A DNA stretch of 43,891 nt from Streptomyces roseochromogenus subsp. oscitans DS 12.976. Lineage in GTDB: Bacteria; Actinomycetota; Actinomycetes; Streptomycetales; Streptomycetaceae. Shown piece after piece: positions 24,639 through 32,915 of this stretch (positions within the stretch are counted from its first letter, which is position 1; every line of letters begins with the position of its first letter). Location of the stretch: NCBI RefSeq assembly GCF_000497445.1, contig NZ_CM002285.1:3539276-3583166 (forward strand), read 5' to 3'. Under the pieces are notes generated by a model that worked only from the letters and a program-made list of their open reading frames with translations, had not been told where the DNA came from and searched no databases. The position numbers were made by a program, and so were the translations under genes.

Positions 24639-25609
24639 TCCTCGCCCCGAACGAACGGCTCTACGGCAACACCGAACGCCTCCTCGCCCGGCTGAGTGAA
24701 CTCCGCACCGCCGCCAGCCTCACCCACCACCACCCGGCCGTCACCTTCCTGTCCCTGTCCGAGGTGCTGAGGCAGTGGGAGGCTGCGGGGCTGGACGCGG
24801 GTGTCTTCCGCTACGGCCTCGCGCTGCTCCGGCTGCGGTACAGCGCCCTCGGACTGGCCCGGCTGCTGCCGTTGGAGCGTGTCCTTGTGGGTGTGGAGTC
24901 GACGCAGCCCGACGCGTTCGGCGGCTTCCACCACCCCAACCAGGGATACCGGCACCTCCAGATGCAGGCCCTGATCACGATGTACGGTCCGATGGCCACC
25001 GGCCTGCCGGAAAATCCCCCGGTCGCCGCCCTCGATCTCCTGCGGTCCTACGCCCACGACTGTCTCCACTACGGCTCCTGCCGCACCTACCGGTTACTTG
25101 GCGAGAGCGTCGTCCGGGGACAGTACGGACTCAATTTCCGGCGCCCCGACGGCCGCAGCTACTCGGCCCCTGACCCCGTCGGATCACGCACCACCCGCAA
25201 CCTCGGCATCGTCATGGAGGGGGCCTGTGACCGCGAAGCCCGCACCATTACCCGCCTCGCCGCTGAACAGTGCCAGATCCACGAACCTTCGCCAGGGATC
25301 GACCGGTACGCGTACCGCGACGTCACGGGCCTCCTGGACGTCGACGACATCGACCCGGCCTCCGCTTCGTCTCCGGTCACCACGGCGTTCCTCACCGCCA
25401 TGGCGTCCTACCAGCGCAACATCAACGACCGGTACGCCGCCTTCCTTGACGAAGTCGGCCACACCGAGTCGTACGAACTGCACACCGTCATCCTCTCCGC
25501 GATCATCTCCGGCGACGTCACCACCGTGTGCGCCTGGCTGGACCAGCACAACGGCCCGTACACCTTCGCCACGCTGTTCCTCTCCCCCTCCTACCTCACC
25601 GCCGGCTGA
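24605..25609 (+). CDS. Unrecognised protein with an HDxxH motif, 334 aa
   Basis: A 334-residue protein I cannot assign to a family. It is predicted to be cytosolic, without signal or membrane segments. Histidine-rich points are HHHP at 41-44, FHHPNQGYRH at 108-117 and AHDCLHYGSCRTYRLLGES at 150-168. A second helix has MEGACDREARTITR at 204-217. HDxxH in one helix plus acidic residues in another suggests a metal site in a helical enzyme, but this is inference. YRDVTGLLDVDDID and a C-terminal AWLDQHNGPYTFATLFLSP follow. Start is uncertain: GTG 24605, or ATG 24557 with GGAGG 4 bases upstream. The overlap with the NUDIX gene implies a shared function. Confidence 0.8.
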   Translation: MPDLRSGPERLILAPNERLYGNTERLLARLSELRTAASLTHHHPAVTFLSLSEVLRQWEAAGLDAGVFRYGLALLRLRYSALGLARLLPLERVLVGVESTQPDAFGGFHHPNQGYRHLQMQALITMYGPMATGLPENPPVAALDLLRSYAHDCLHYGSCRTYRLLGESVVRGQYGLNFRRPDGRSYSAPDPVGSRTTRNLGIVMEGACDREARTITRLAAEQCQIHEPSPGIDRYAYRDVTGLLDVDDIDPASASSPVTTAFLTAMASYQRNINDRYAAFLDEVGHTESYELHTVILSAIISGDVTTVCAWLDQHNGPYTFATLFLSPSYLTAG

Positions 25610-25652
25610 CGCAGCAGAGCCTCGCCCGCTCCTCGCACGCCGAGCAGCGCCC

Positions 25653-27053
25653 TCAGGGCAACACCCTGCACAGCGCCTCCAACGCCCCCGCCCACGCGCT
25701 GTCCGGCGGTGTCGCATAGCCCACGACCAGGGCGTCCAGTGGCTCGGCGGCAGCCGCCTCGTGGCGGTGAAAGGTGAGGCCCTGCAAAGCCAGGCCCTGC
25801 CAGGCGGCGGCCTGGATCACCGACTGTTCCGTGCCCGGCGGCAGGCGCAGCACCGCGTGCAGGCCGGCGGCGATTCCGGTGACCGTGACCTCGGGCGCGC
25901 GGGCGGTGACGGCGGCGGCGAGGGCGTCGCGGCGGCGCCGGTAGCGCAGGCGGGAGGAGCGGACGTGGCGGTCGTACGCGCCGGAGGTGATGAACTCGGC
26001 GAGGGTGAGCTGTTCGAGCACCCCCACGGTGTCGTTGCCGCCCTTGGCCGAGGCCGCCTCCGCCGCCAGGGCCGGGGGCAGTGCCATCCAGCCCAGCCGG
26101 AGTCCGGGGGCCAGGGACTTGCTGGCGGTGCCGAAGTAGAGGACGCGGTCGGGGTCGAGGCCCTGGAGGGCGCCGACGGGCTGGCGGTCGTAGCGGAACT
26201 CGCCGTCGTAGTCGTCCTCCAGGACCAGCCCGCCGGTGTGCCGGGCCCAGTCCACGACGGCGGTCCGCCGGTCGGGGTGCAGGGGCGTGCCCATGGGGAA
26301 CTGGTGGGCGGGGGTGAGCAGCACCGCGTCGGCGTCGGCCAACTCCCGGGTGTCGGTGCCGAGTTCGTCGTAGGGCAGCGCGGGGGTGGCGAGGCCTGCC
26401 TCCTGCAGCAGGCGCCAGTAGGCGTCCAGGCCGTACGACTCGACGGCCACCGTGCGCATCCCGCGCGCCGCGAGCACCGCGGCGATGATGCGCAGGGCGT
26501 GCGCGAAGCCGGAGGTGATCAGGATGGTCTCCGGGTCGGTCCGGACGCCGCGCACGCGGGCGAGATAGCCGGCGAGGGCGGTGCGCAGTTCGGGGCGGCC
26601 GCGCGGGTCGCCGTAGCCGAGGGCGTCGTACGGGGCTGTGGTGAGGGCGCGGCGGGCGGCCTTGAGCCACTCGGCGCGCGGGAAGGCGGCCAGGTCGGGG
26701 CTGCCGGGGATGAGGCTGCAGGCCGGGCGGGCCGGTTCCCTGCGGCTCGGTGCCCTGCCCCGTGCCGCATCCGCCGGCGGGACGGCGGCCCTCTCAGCCA
26801 CTCGGGTGCCCGAGCCCTGGCGGGCCGTGAGCCAGCCCTCGGCGACCAGGTCGGCATAGGCCTCGGCGACGGTGTTGCGGGCGATGCCGAGGTCGGTGGC
26901 GAGGCTGCGGGAGGAGGGCAGCCGGGTGCCGGGGGCGAGACGGCCGGTGCGGACCGCGTCGCGCAGGGCGTCGGTCAGGCCCCGGCGCAGTCCGCCGGAG
27001 GCGGTCGGTTCGAGGTGCAGGTCGACGCCCAGAGTGGCCCATGATTCCGCCAT
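25653..27053 (-). CDS. MocR-family (GntR-aminotransferase) regulator
   Basis: A 466-residue chimeric regulator with a GntR winged helix at the N-terminus (about 20-88: LTDALRDAVRTGRLAPGTRL, SRSLATDLGIARNTVAEAYA and wing QGSGTRVA) fused to a class I aminotransferase-like domain. The PLP-binding lysine is intact in YFGTASKSLAPGLRLGW, and LEDDYDGEFRYDR is the typical PLP aspartate segment. Start is ATG 27053, just 47 bases from the divergent CMD operon. MocR proteins usually control the divergent neighbour and sense PLP or an amino compound, so the CMD and PEP-mutase genes are the likely targets. Confidence 0.92.
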   Translation of the reverse strand: MAESWATLGVDLHLEPTASGGLRRGLTDALRDAVRTGRLAPGTRLPSSRSLATDLGIARNTVAEAYADLVAEGWLTARQGSGTRVAERAAVPPADAARGRAPSRREPARPACSLIPGSPDLAAFPRAEWLKAARRALTTAPYDALGYGDPRGRPELRTALAGYLARVRGVRTDPETILITSGFAHALRIIAAVLAARGMRTVAVESYGLDAYWRLLQEAGLATPALPYDELGTDTRELADADAVLLTPAHQFPMGTPLHPDRRTAVVDWARHTGGLVLEDDYDGEFRYDRQPVGALQGLDPDRVLYFGTASKSLAPGLRLGWMALPPALAAEAASAKGGNDTVGVLEQLTLAEFITSGAYDRHVRSSRLRYRRRRDALAAAVTARAPEVTVTGIAAGLHAVLRLPPGTEQSVIQAAAWQGLALQGLTFHRHEAAAAEPLDALVVGYATPPDSAWAGALEALCRVLP

Positions 27054-27066
27054 GGAAATGGACCAT
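27052..27066. promoter_or_regulatory. Candidate MocR site
   Basis: A direct repeat ATGGA-A-ATGGA followed by the palindrome ATGGACCAT (27058-27066), next to the MocR start and inside the 47-base divergent region. MocR regulators often bind direct repeats. Confidence 0.35.
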
Positions 27067-27087
27067 ACTCCTGGGCTGCCTCGCTCG

Positions 27088-27093
27088 TAGGGT
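27088..27093 (+). promoter_or_regulatory. Candidate -10 box of a leaderless promoter (CMD operon)
   Basis: TAGGGT ends 7 bases before the ATG at 27101, with no ribosome-binding site between. Confidence 0.45.
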
Positions 27094-27100
27094 CGAGGAC

Positions 27101-27601
27101 ATGAGCAGTGCACAAGAAACCATCGAGTACGCCCCCGAGCACACCCCCCGGCTGCAATTCGCCCAGCACGCCCCCGAGGTCTACAAGGCGATGATCCGGC
27201 TGGACGCCGCCGCCAAGCGGGGCCTGGACCCCACGCTGTACGAGCTGGTGAAGATCCGCGCCTCGCAGCTCAACCACTGCGCGTTCTGCCTCGACATGCA
27301 CACCAAGGACGCGCTCGCGGCCGGTGAGAGCGTGGAGCGGATCGTGCAGCTCAGCGCCTGGGAGGAGTCGAAGCACTTCTACACCGGGAAGGAGCTGGCG
27401 GCGATCGAGCTGACCGAGGCGATCACCGTGCTCACCGACGGTTTCGTGCCGGACGAGGTGTACGACAGGGCCGCCAAGCACTTCGAGGAGGCCGAGCTGG
27501 CCCAGCTGATCGCCGCGATCACGGTGATCAACGCCTGGAACCGGATCGGCGTGACCACGCGGATGGTCCCGGGCCACTACCGACCGGGGCAGCACAAGTG
27601 A
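27101..27601 (+). CDS. AhpD/carboxymuconolactone decarboxylase-family protein 1
   Basis: A 166-residue all-helical protein of the CMD/AhpD superfamily. The peroxidase-type CxxC motif is in LNHCAFCLDMHTKDA with the trailing histidine, the arrangement used by AhpD to reduce peroxides or partner proteins. LYELVKIRASQ and ELAQLIAAITVINAWNRIGV are also typical. It is the first gene of a three-gene operon; its TGA overlaps the next GTG by 4 bases. Some such proteins are annotated as alkylhydroperoxidases, but the physiological substrate is unknown. Divergent MocR control is likely. Confidence 0.9.
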   Translation: MSSAQETIEYAPEHTPRLQFAQHAPEVYKAMIRLDAAAKRGLDPTLYELVKIRASQLNHCAFCLDMHTKDALAAGESVERIVQLSAWEESKHFYTGKELAAIELTEAITVLTDGFVPDEVYDRAAKHFEEAELAQLIAAITVINAWNRIGVTTRMVPGHYRPGQHK

Positions 27602-28038
27602 GCCGTACGCAGATACTGGACCGGGAGGTCGCGCAGGCGATGTCCGCGCTCAGCGCGGCCGCGAAGAAAGGGCTCGGTGATCCGGTCATCGCCGAGCTCG
27701 TGATGATCCGCGCCTCACAGCTCAACCACTGCGCGTTCTGCCTCGACATGCACCTCCGACTGGCCCGTGAGCACGGGGAGTCGGAGCAGCGGATCCAGCT
27801 CCTCAATGCCTGGGAGGAGACCGGGGACCTCTTCAGCGAGCGGGAGCGGGCGGCGCTGGCGCTGACCGAGGCGGTCACCCTGCTCACCGACGGCGTGTCG
27901 GACGAGGTGTGCGAGCATGCCGCGAAACACTTCAGCGAGGCCGAACTCGCCCATCTCATCGGCCTGATCACCGTCATCAACGGCTGGAACCGCCTGATGG
28001 TCAGCCGTCGAGTCCTGCCAGGGGGTTACCGGCCATGA
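27598..28038 (+). CDS. AhpD/carboxymuconolactone decarboxylase-family protein 2
   Basis: A 146-residue paralogue of the preceding protein. It lacks the first 28 or so residues and begins SRTQILDREVAQAMSALS after its GTG. The redox motif LNHCAFCLDMHLRLA is intact. A 49-base stretch around the motif (27705-27753) matches 27253-27301 in the first gene at 48 positions, much more than the rest of the pair. CMD proteins often work as multimers, so the two could form a hetero-oligomer. It overlaps both neighbours by 4 bases (GTGA and ATGA). Confidence 0.9.
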   Translation: MSRTQILDREVAQAMSALSAAAKKGLGDPVIAELVMIRASQLNHCAFCLDMHLRLAREHGESEQRIQLLNAWEETGDLFSERERAALALTEAVTLLTDGVSDEVCEHAAKHFSEAELAHLIGLITVINGWNRLMVSRRVLPGGYRP

Positions 28039-28757
28039 GCGACAAGGTCGAGGTGTTCCGCGCGCTGCATCATGGGCGCGTGCCGGGCGATCCGCTGATC
28101 CTTCCCGGGCCCTGGGACGCGGCCAGCGCCCGGGTGTTCGTGGAGGCCGGGTTCCCGGCACTGGCCACGCCGAGCGCGGGGGTGGCCGCGTCGCTCGGCT
28201 ACGAGGACGGGTCCACGCCGGCCGACGAGATGTTCGCGGCGGTCGCGCGGATCACCCGGACCGTGGACGTGCCGGTATCGGCGGACATCGAGAGCGGGTA
28301 CGGGCTCGCGCCCAAGGAGCTGGTGGAGCGGCTGCTGGAGGCCGGTGCCGTCGGCTGCAACCTGGAGGACTCGGTCGGGGGTGTCCTCAAGGACCCGCGG
28401 GAGCAGGCCCAGTTCCTCGCCGAGGTCCGCTCGGCCGCCGCCGACCGGCTGTTCGTCAACGCCCGCGTGGACGTCTTCGTGCACGGCGACAAGGATCCCG
28501 AACGGGCCATCGAGCGGGCCGCGCTGTACGTGGCGGCGGGCGCCGACTGCGTCTACCCGATCCTCGCCCCGGCGGACGTACTGCCTCTGCTGCGGTCCGG
28601 GATCCAGGGCCCGGTCAACATCAACGCCCGCCCGGACGGCGAGGGCCCCTCGTTCGCCGAACTCGGCGAACTCGGGGCCAGCCGCATCACGTTCGGACCG
28701 GGACTCCAGCGGATGGCGACGTCCGCACTGCGGGAGGTCGCCAACAGGCTTGCCTGA
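28035..28757 (+). CDS. Isocitrate lyase/PEP mutase-family enzyme
   Basis: A 240-residue TIM-barrel enzyme of the isocitrate lyase/phosphoenolpyruvate mutase superfamily, which makes or breaks C-C or P-C bonds next to a carboxylate. Seen are ILPGPWDAASARVF near residue 20, ALATPSAGVAASLGYEDG, VPVSADIESGYG (metal and substrate aspartates), GCNLEDSVGG, and FVNARVDVFV. The catalytic loop cysteine of isocitrate lyases (KKCGH) is absent, so methylisocitrate- or oxaloacetate-type activity or a related reaction is more likely. ATG overlaps the CMD2 stop (ATGA). It is convergent with the betaine-binding protein gene, 9 bases apart. Confidence 0.88.
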   Translation: MSDKVEVFRALHHGRVPGDPLILPGPWDAASARVFVEAGFPALATPSAGVAASLGYEDGSTPADEMFAAVARITRTVDVPVSADIESGYGLAPKELVERLLEAGAVGCNLEDSVGGVLKDPREQAQFLAEVRSAAADRLFVNARVDVFVHGDKDPERAIERAALYVAAGADCVYPILAPADVLPLLRSGIQGPVNINARPDGEGPSFAELGELGASRITFGPGLQRMATSALREVANRLA

Positions 28758-28766
28758 CAGGGCCGT

Positions 28767-29750
28767 TCAGGTCAGCCATCGCTTCCATACGTCGGGGTGG
28801 CTGTCCACCCACTTCTTCGCCGCGTCCTGGGGTGACAGTTTCTCGTCGGCGATCATCAGGGAGACATCGTTCTGGTCCTCGGTCGTCCACTTGAACTTCT
28901 TCAGGAAGGCGGCCGCCTTGCCGCCGGACTTCGCGAAACCGGCGTTGAGGTACTTCTGCAGCGGGGTGTGCGGGTAGGCGCAGGCGACCTTCGCCGCGTC
29001 CGCGTCGCAGCCGTCCTTGTACGGCGGCAGCTTCACCTCCGTCATGGGGACCTTCTTGAAGAGCCACTGGGGTGAGTACCAGTAGGTCAGAAAGGGCTTC
29101 TGCTGCTTGGCGAACTGTTTCATCTGGGTGATCTGGGCGGCCTCGGAGCCGGCGAAGACGACCTGGTAGTTCAGCTTCAGGTTCTGCACCAGGGCCTTGT
29201 CGTTGGTGACGTACGACGGGGAGCCGTCCATCAGCTGGCCCTTGCCGCCGCTCTCCGCGGTGCGGAAGAGGGAGGCGTACTTGTTGAGGTTCTTCCAGTC
29301 CGTGATGTCCGGGTGCTGCTTGGCCAGGTAGGTCGGCACGAACCAGCCGATGTGGCCGGTCACCCCGAGGTCGCCGGCGCGGGCGATGGTCTTCTTGTCC
29401 TCGACGTACCGCTTCTCCTGGTCCGGGTGGCCCCAGTCCTCCAGGATCGCGTCGACGCGGCCCTGGCTGAGCGCGTCCCAGGCGGGCACCTCGTCGACCT
29501 GGACGGTGTCGACGCGGTAGCCGAGTTTGTGCTCCAGGATGTACTGGGCCACGGCGACGTTCGACTGCGCGCCCACCCAGGACTGCACGGACAGGGTCAC
29601 GGACTTGGCGCCCTGGGCGTTCGCGAACGGGCTGGCCTGCTTGGTCATGTCGGCGGCGCCGCAGCCGGTGAGCAGCGACACGGTGGCCGCTCCGGCGGCG
29701 ATCAGCGCCGTCCTGCGGCTCAGCTTCGTCGACTTCGGATGCTTCGTCAT
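28767..29750 (-). CDS. Glycine betaine/choline ABC transporter substrate-binding lipoprotein
   Basis: A 327-residue OpuAC/ProX-type binding protein. Twin basic residues then a hydrophobic stretch lead to the lipobox LLTGC near residue 29, where the cysteine is lipidated; KLSRRTALIAAG could allow Tat export. The ligand domain has LSVQSWVGAQSNVAVAQYIL, AILEDWGHPDQ and GHIGWFVPTYLAKQHPDITD; the tryptophans in these segments probably form the aromatic box for quaternary amines. It is last in the five-gene operon, one base after the permease stop, and works with the permease and ATPase. Confidence 0.93.
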   Translation of the reverse strand: MTKHPKSTKLSRRTALIAAGAATVSLLTGCGAADMTKQASPFANAQGAKSVTLSVQSWVGAQSNVAVAQYILEHKLGYRVDTVQVDEVPAWDALSQGRVDAILEDWGHPDQEKRYVEDKKTIARAGDLGVTGHIGWFVPTYLAKQHPDITDWKNLNKYASLFRTAESGGKGQLMDGSPSYVTNDKALVQNLKLNYQVVFAGSEAAQITQMKQFAKQQKPFLTYWYSPQWLFKKVPMTEVKLPPYKDGCDADAAKVACAYPHTPLQKYLNAGFAKSGGKAAAFLKKFKWTTEDQNDVSLMIADEKLSPQDAAKKWVDSHPDVWKRWLT

Positions 29751-29751
29751 G

Positions 29752-31692
29752 TCACGCTCCCTTCTTCGTACGTCGCTCGGTCGGCTGGGTCACCCGGTCG
29801 AGCATCAGGCCCAGGCATACGATCGCGGCACCGGCCACCAGACCGGTCGCCAGGTCGCCCTGGGCGAGGCCGAAGACCGTGCTGTAGCCGAGGGCGCCGC
29901 CGCCGACCAGGCCGCCGATGATGACCACGGCGAGGACCAGGACCACGCCCTGGTTGACGGCGAGCAGCAACGACCGCCGGGCGAGCGGGAGTTGGACCTG
30001 CCACAGCTGCTGGCGGCCGGTCGCGCCGAGCGAGCGCGCCGCCTCCAGCGCGGCCGGGTCGACCTGGCGCAGGCCCTGGGCGGTGATCCGGACGACGGCC
30101 GGGAGGGCGTAGACGACGGCCGCGGCGACGGCGGGCGCGCGGCCCACGCCGAACAGGGCGACGACCGGGATCAGGTACACGAACTGCGGCATGGTCTGGA
30201 AGACGTCCAGGACCGGGCGCAGGGCGCGTTCGACGCGGTCGCTGCGGGCGGCGGCGATACCGGTCGCGAAGCCGAGGACCAGGGTGACGGCGACGGCGGC
30301 CAGCACCTGGGAGAGCGTGTCGAGGGCGGGCCCCCAGACGCCGAGCACACCGATCGCGGCCATGGCGAGGACGGCGGTCAGGGCGGTGCGCCAGGTGCCG
30401 ATCGACCAGGCCAGGGCGGCGACGATCAGCAGCACCGACCACCAGGGCAGCCACTGCAGGCCGCCGCGGACGGGGTCCAGGACCCAGGTGGTGAAGTGGC
30501 CCGCCCAGTCGGCCGTACCGCCGACGACCGGGACACCGGAGTACAGATGGCTGGTCATCCAGTCGACGGCGCGGTCGACCGGTTCGGCGATGTTCAGGTT
30601 CCAGCCGCTCGGCCAGTCCAGACGGCCGAGGAGGCGGGCGGCCAGGGCGACGGCCACGGTGACGGCCAGGGCGTATGCCCAGCCGATGGTCTTCGGGCGC
30701 GTGGTGCCGTCGCCCGCCGCTCCGGTCACCCGGTCCAGCACGACCGCGAGCAGCACGATCGGGATGCCGGCCGCGAGGGCCGCGCCGACGTCGACCGAGG
30801 CGAGCGCCTGGTAGACGCGGTCGCCGAGGCCGGCGGCGCCGATGATCGAGGCGATGGTGGCCATGGACAGCGCCATCATGATCGTCTGGTTGAGGCCGAG
30901 GAGGAGTTCCCCCCGGGCCAGCGGGATACGCGCGGTCAGCAGCCGCTGGCGGCGGGTCGAGCCGAGGGACTCCACGGCCTCCAGGACCTCGGGGTCGGCG
31001 CCGCGCAGGCCGAGCGCGGTGAGGCGGGCCATCGGCGGGGCGGCGTACACGACGGTGGCGAGGACGGCCGCGGGGACGCCGATGCCGAAGACCAGGACGA
31101 CGGGGAGGAGGTAGGCGAAGGCCGGGAGCACCTGCATGGTGTCCAGGACCGGGCGCAGGGCGCGGTCCAGGCGGTCGGAGAGACCGGCGGCGAGGCCGAG
31201 CAGGGCGCCGACGACCACGGAGGCGAGAACCGCCACGACCATCAGTGCGAGGGTCTGCATCGTCGGGACCCACATGCCCAGTGCTCCGCAGGCCAGGAAG
31301 GCGATCGCCGTGCCGGCGGCCAGGCGGGCACCGGCGACACGCCAGGCGACGAGGGCGCCGAAGACCGTGACGCCGGTCCAGCCCGCGGCGAGCAGGGTGA
31401 GGTAGACGGCGCGTACGGAGAGGACGACCGCGTTGCTGATGTAGCCGAAGAAGTACAGGAACAGGGGGTGGCTGTCCCGGTTGTCGATGACCCAGTTGCT
31501 CGCCGAGGCGAGGGGTTTGTCGAGGCTGACGGTCAGGTCGTGGGGCCAGGCGGCGCCGGGCCACTGGGTGGCGGCCCAGGGGGCGAGGACCGCGGCGACG
31601 AGAGCGAGCAGCAGGAGTTTGCCCGCGGCTCGGCTCTTGAGGACGCGGGGTGCTCTGGCGCGGGTGGAGGTGGGGACGGTGAGCGTTGCCAT
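29752..31692 (-). CDS. Double-domain betaine/choline ABC permease
   Basis: A 646-residue permease made of two ProW-like BPD_transp_1 domains in tandem, so one chain may replace the usual homodimer. Each half has its own coupling loop: LGLRGADPEVLEAVESLGST in the first and QGLRQVDPAALEAARSLGAT in the second. At least ten hydrophobic segments are seen, including a membrane stretch before the first domain (KLLLLALVAAVLAPWAATQW). It starts at ATG 31692, sharing a base with the ATPase stop (TGATG), which supports near-equal synthesis. The binding-protein gene follows directly. Confidence 0.93.
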   Translation of the reverse strand: MATLTVPTSTRARAPRVLKSRAAGKLLLLALVAAVLAPWAATQWPGAAWPHDLTVSLDKPLASASNWVIDNRDSHPLFLYFFGYISNAVVLSVRAVYLTLLAAGWTGVTVFGALVAWRVAGARLAAGTAIAFLACGALGMWVPTMQTLALMVVAVLASVVVGALLGLAAGLSDRLDRALRPVLDTMQVLPAFAYLLPVVLVFGIGVPAAVLATVVYAAPPMARLTALGLRGADPEVLEAVESLGSTRRQRLLTARIPLARGELLLGLNQTIMMALSMATIASIIGAAGLGDRVYQALASVDVGAALAAGIPIVLLAVVLDRVTGAAGDGTTRPKTIGWAYALAVTVAVALAARLLGRLDWPSGWNLNIAEPVDRAVDWMTSHLYSGVPVVGGTADWAGHFTTWVLDPVRGGLQWLPWWSVLLIVAALAWSIGTWRTALTAVLAMAAIGVLGVWGPALDTLSQVLAAVAVTLVLGFATGIAAARSDRVERALRPVLDVFQTMPQFVYLIPVVALFGVGRAPAVAAAVVYALPAVVRITAQGLRQVDPAALEAARSLGATGRQQLWQVQLPLARRSLLLAVNQGVVLVLAVVIIGGLVGGGALGYSTVFGLAQGDLATGLVAGAAIVCLGLMLDRVTQPTERRTKKGA

Positions 31693-32915
31693 CAGACGGC
31701 CTCCGGGCTGGTGCGGGGGCCTTCCGGGCTGGTGCGCGGGCTGGGTGGGGTCGCTTGCCGACGCTTGTCGGGTGCTGCTTTCTGTGGGACGGGCGCCGCC
31801 CCAGCGGCACGACTGCCCGCCCCTACGGCGGCGTCGGGTGCCGCGGCTGGTGTGGTGACGCCGGCGACCACGCCGAGCAGGCGCTCGTGGTCGACCATGC
31901 CCACGCACTTGCCCTTCTCCGCCACGCACGCCGGAGTGCCGATGTCCGCCACCGTCTTGATCGCGTCCACGACGACCGCGTCCGGGGCCAGTGCGCCCGG
32001 GTGGTCCGGGCCGCCGCAGTCGCCCGGCTTCATGGCCGTACGCACGGTCATGACCTGCTCGCGCGGGACCTCCCGGACGAACTCGCGGACGTAGTCGTCG
32101 GCCGGGGAGCCGACGATCTCCTCCGGGGTGCCCAGCTGGACGACCCTGCCGTCACGCATCAGGGCGATGCGGTCGCCGAGCCTCAGGGCCTCGGTGAGGT
32201 CATGGGTGATGAAGACCATCGTGCGGCCCTCCTCGCGGTGCAGGCGGGCCACCTCGTCCTGCATGTCGCGCCGGATGAGCGGGTCGAGGGCGCTGAAGGG
32301 TTCGTCGAAGAGGAGCACCTCGGGGTCGACCGCCAGTGCCCGGGCGAGACCGACGCGTTGGCGCTGGCCGCCGGAGAGCTGGGCGGGCCGGCGGTGTTCC
32401 ATGCCCTCCAGGCCGACCTTGGCGACGACCTCGGCGGCCCGCTCGCGGCGCTCGGCCTTGCCGACGCCCTGGATCTCCAGGCCGTAGGCCACGTTGTCGA
32501 GGACCGTGCGGTGCGGGAGCAGGCCGAAGTGCTGGAAGACCATGGCGGCCCGGTGGCGGCGCAGTTCGCGCAGGCGGGACTTGTCCATCGCGCGGACGTC
32601 CTCGCCGTCGATGGCGATCGTGCCCGCCGTGGGCTCGATGAGGCGGGTCAGACAGCGGACCAGGGTGGACTTGCCGGAGCCCGACAGGCCCATCACCACG
32701 AACACCTCGCCCTTGCGGACGTCGAAGGAGACGTCCCGGACGGCCGCCGTACAGCCCGTGCGGGCGCGCAGGCCGGCCGGGTCCAGCGCGCTGAGCTCCT
32801 GGTCGGCGGGAATCCGCTCCGGCTTGGGGCCGAAGACCTTCCACAGGCCGGAGACGGAGAAGACGGGCGTCTCCGTCGTCGGCGAGTCCATCGTCGTCAT
32901 GGCCGTGCTCATCAC
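31692..32915 (-). CDS. Betaine/choline ABC transporter ATP-binding protein
   Basis: A 407-residue OpuAA/ProV-type ATPase. Walker A is GLSGSGKST, the Q-loop is [14 protein letters not shown], the ABC signature is [15 protein letters not shown], Walker B is [12 protein letters not shown] and the switch histidine is in [12 protein letters not shown]-terminal regulatory region (about 280-345) has one CBS-like unit ending [19 protein letters not shown], then a Pro/Ala-rich tail of 60 residues that appears disordered. CBS units in relatives sense ionic strength. Start is GTG 32915, in a GTGATG pair overlapping the choline-oxidase stop; ATG 32912 is an alternative. Confidence 0.94.
   Translation of the reverse strand: MMSTAMTTMDSPTTETPVFSVSGLWKVFGPKPERIPADQELSALDPAGLRARTGCTAAVRDVSFDVRKGEVFVVMGLSGSGKSTLVRCLTRLIEPTAGTIAIDGEDVRAMDKSRLRELRRHRAAMVFQHFGLLPHRTVLDNVAYGLEIQGVGKAERRERAAEVVAKVGLEGMEHRRPAQLSGGQRQRVGLARALAVDPEVLLFDEPFSALDPLIRRDMQDEVARLHREEGRTMVFITHDLTEALRLGDRIALMRDGRVVQLGTPEEIVGSPADDYVREFVREVPREQVMTVRTAMKPGDCGGPDHPGALAPDAVVVDAIKTVADIGTPACVAEKGKCVGMVDHERLLGVVAGVTTPAAAPDAAVGAGSRAAGAAPVPQKAAPDKRRQATPPSPRTSPEGPRTSPEAV

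Noticed and set aside
20740..25652. Attachment sites and integrase for the accessory island
   Set aside because: No tRNA gene, integrase or flanking direct repeat of useful length was seen at the island borders.
29527..32094. 855-codon open frame on the plus strand
   Set aside because: Antisense to the permease, binding protein and ATPase genes; composition is repetitive G, D, E and R without motifs.
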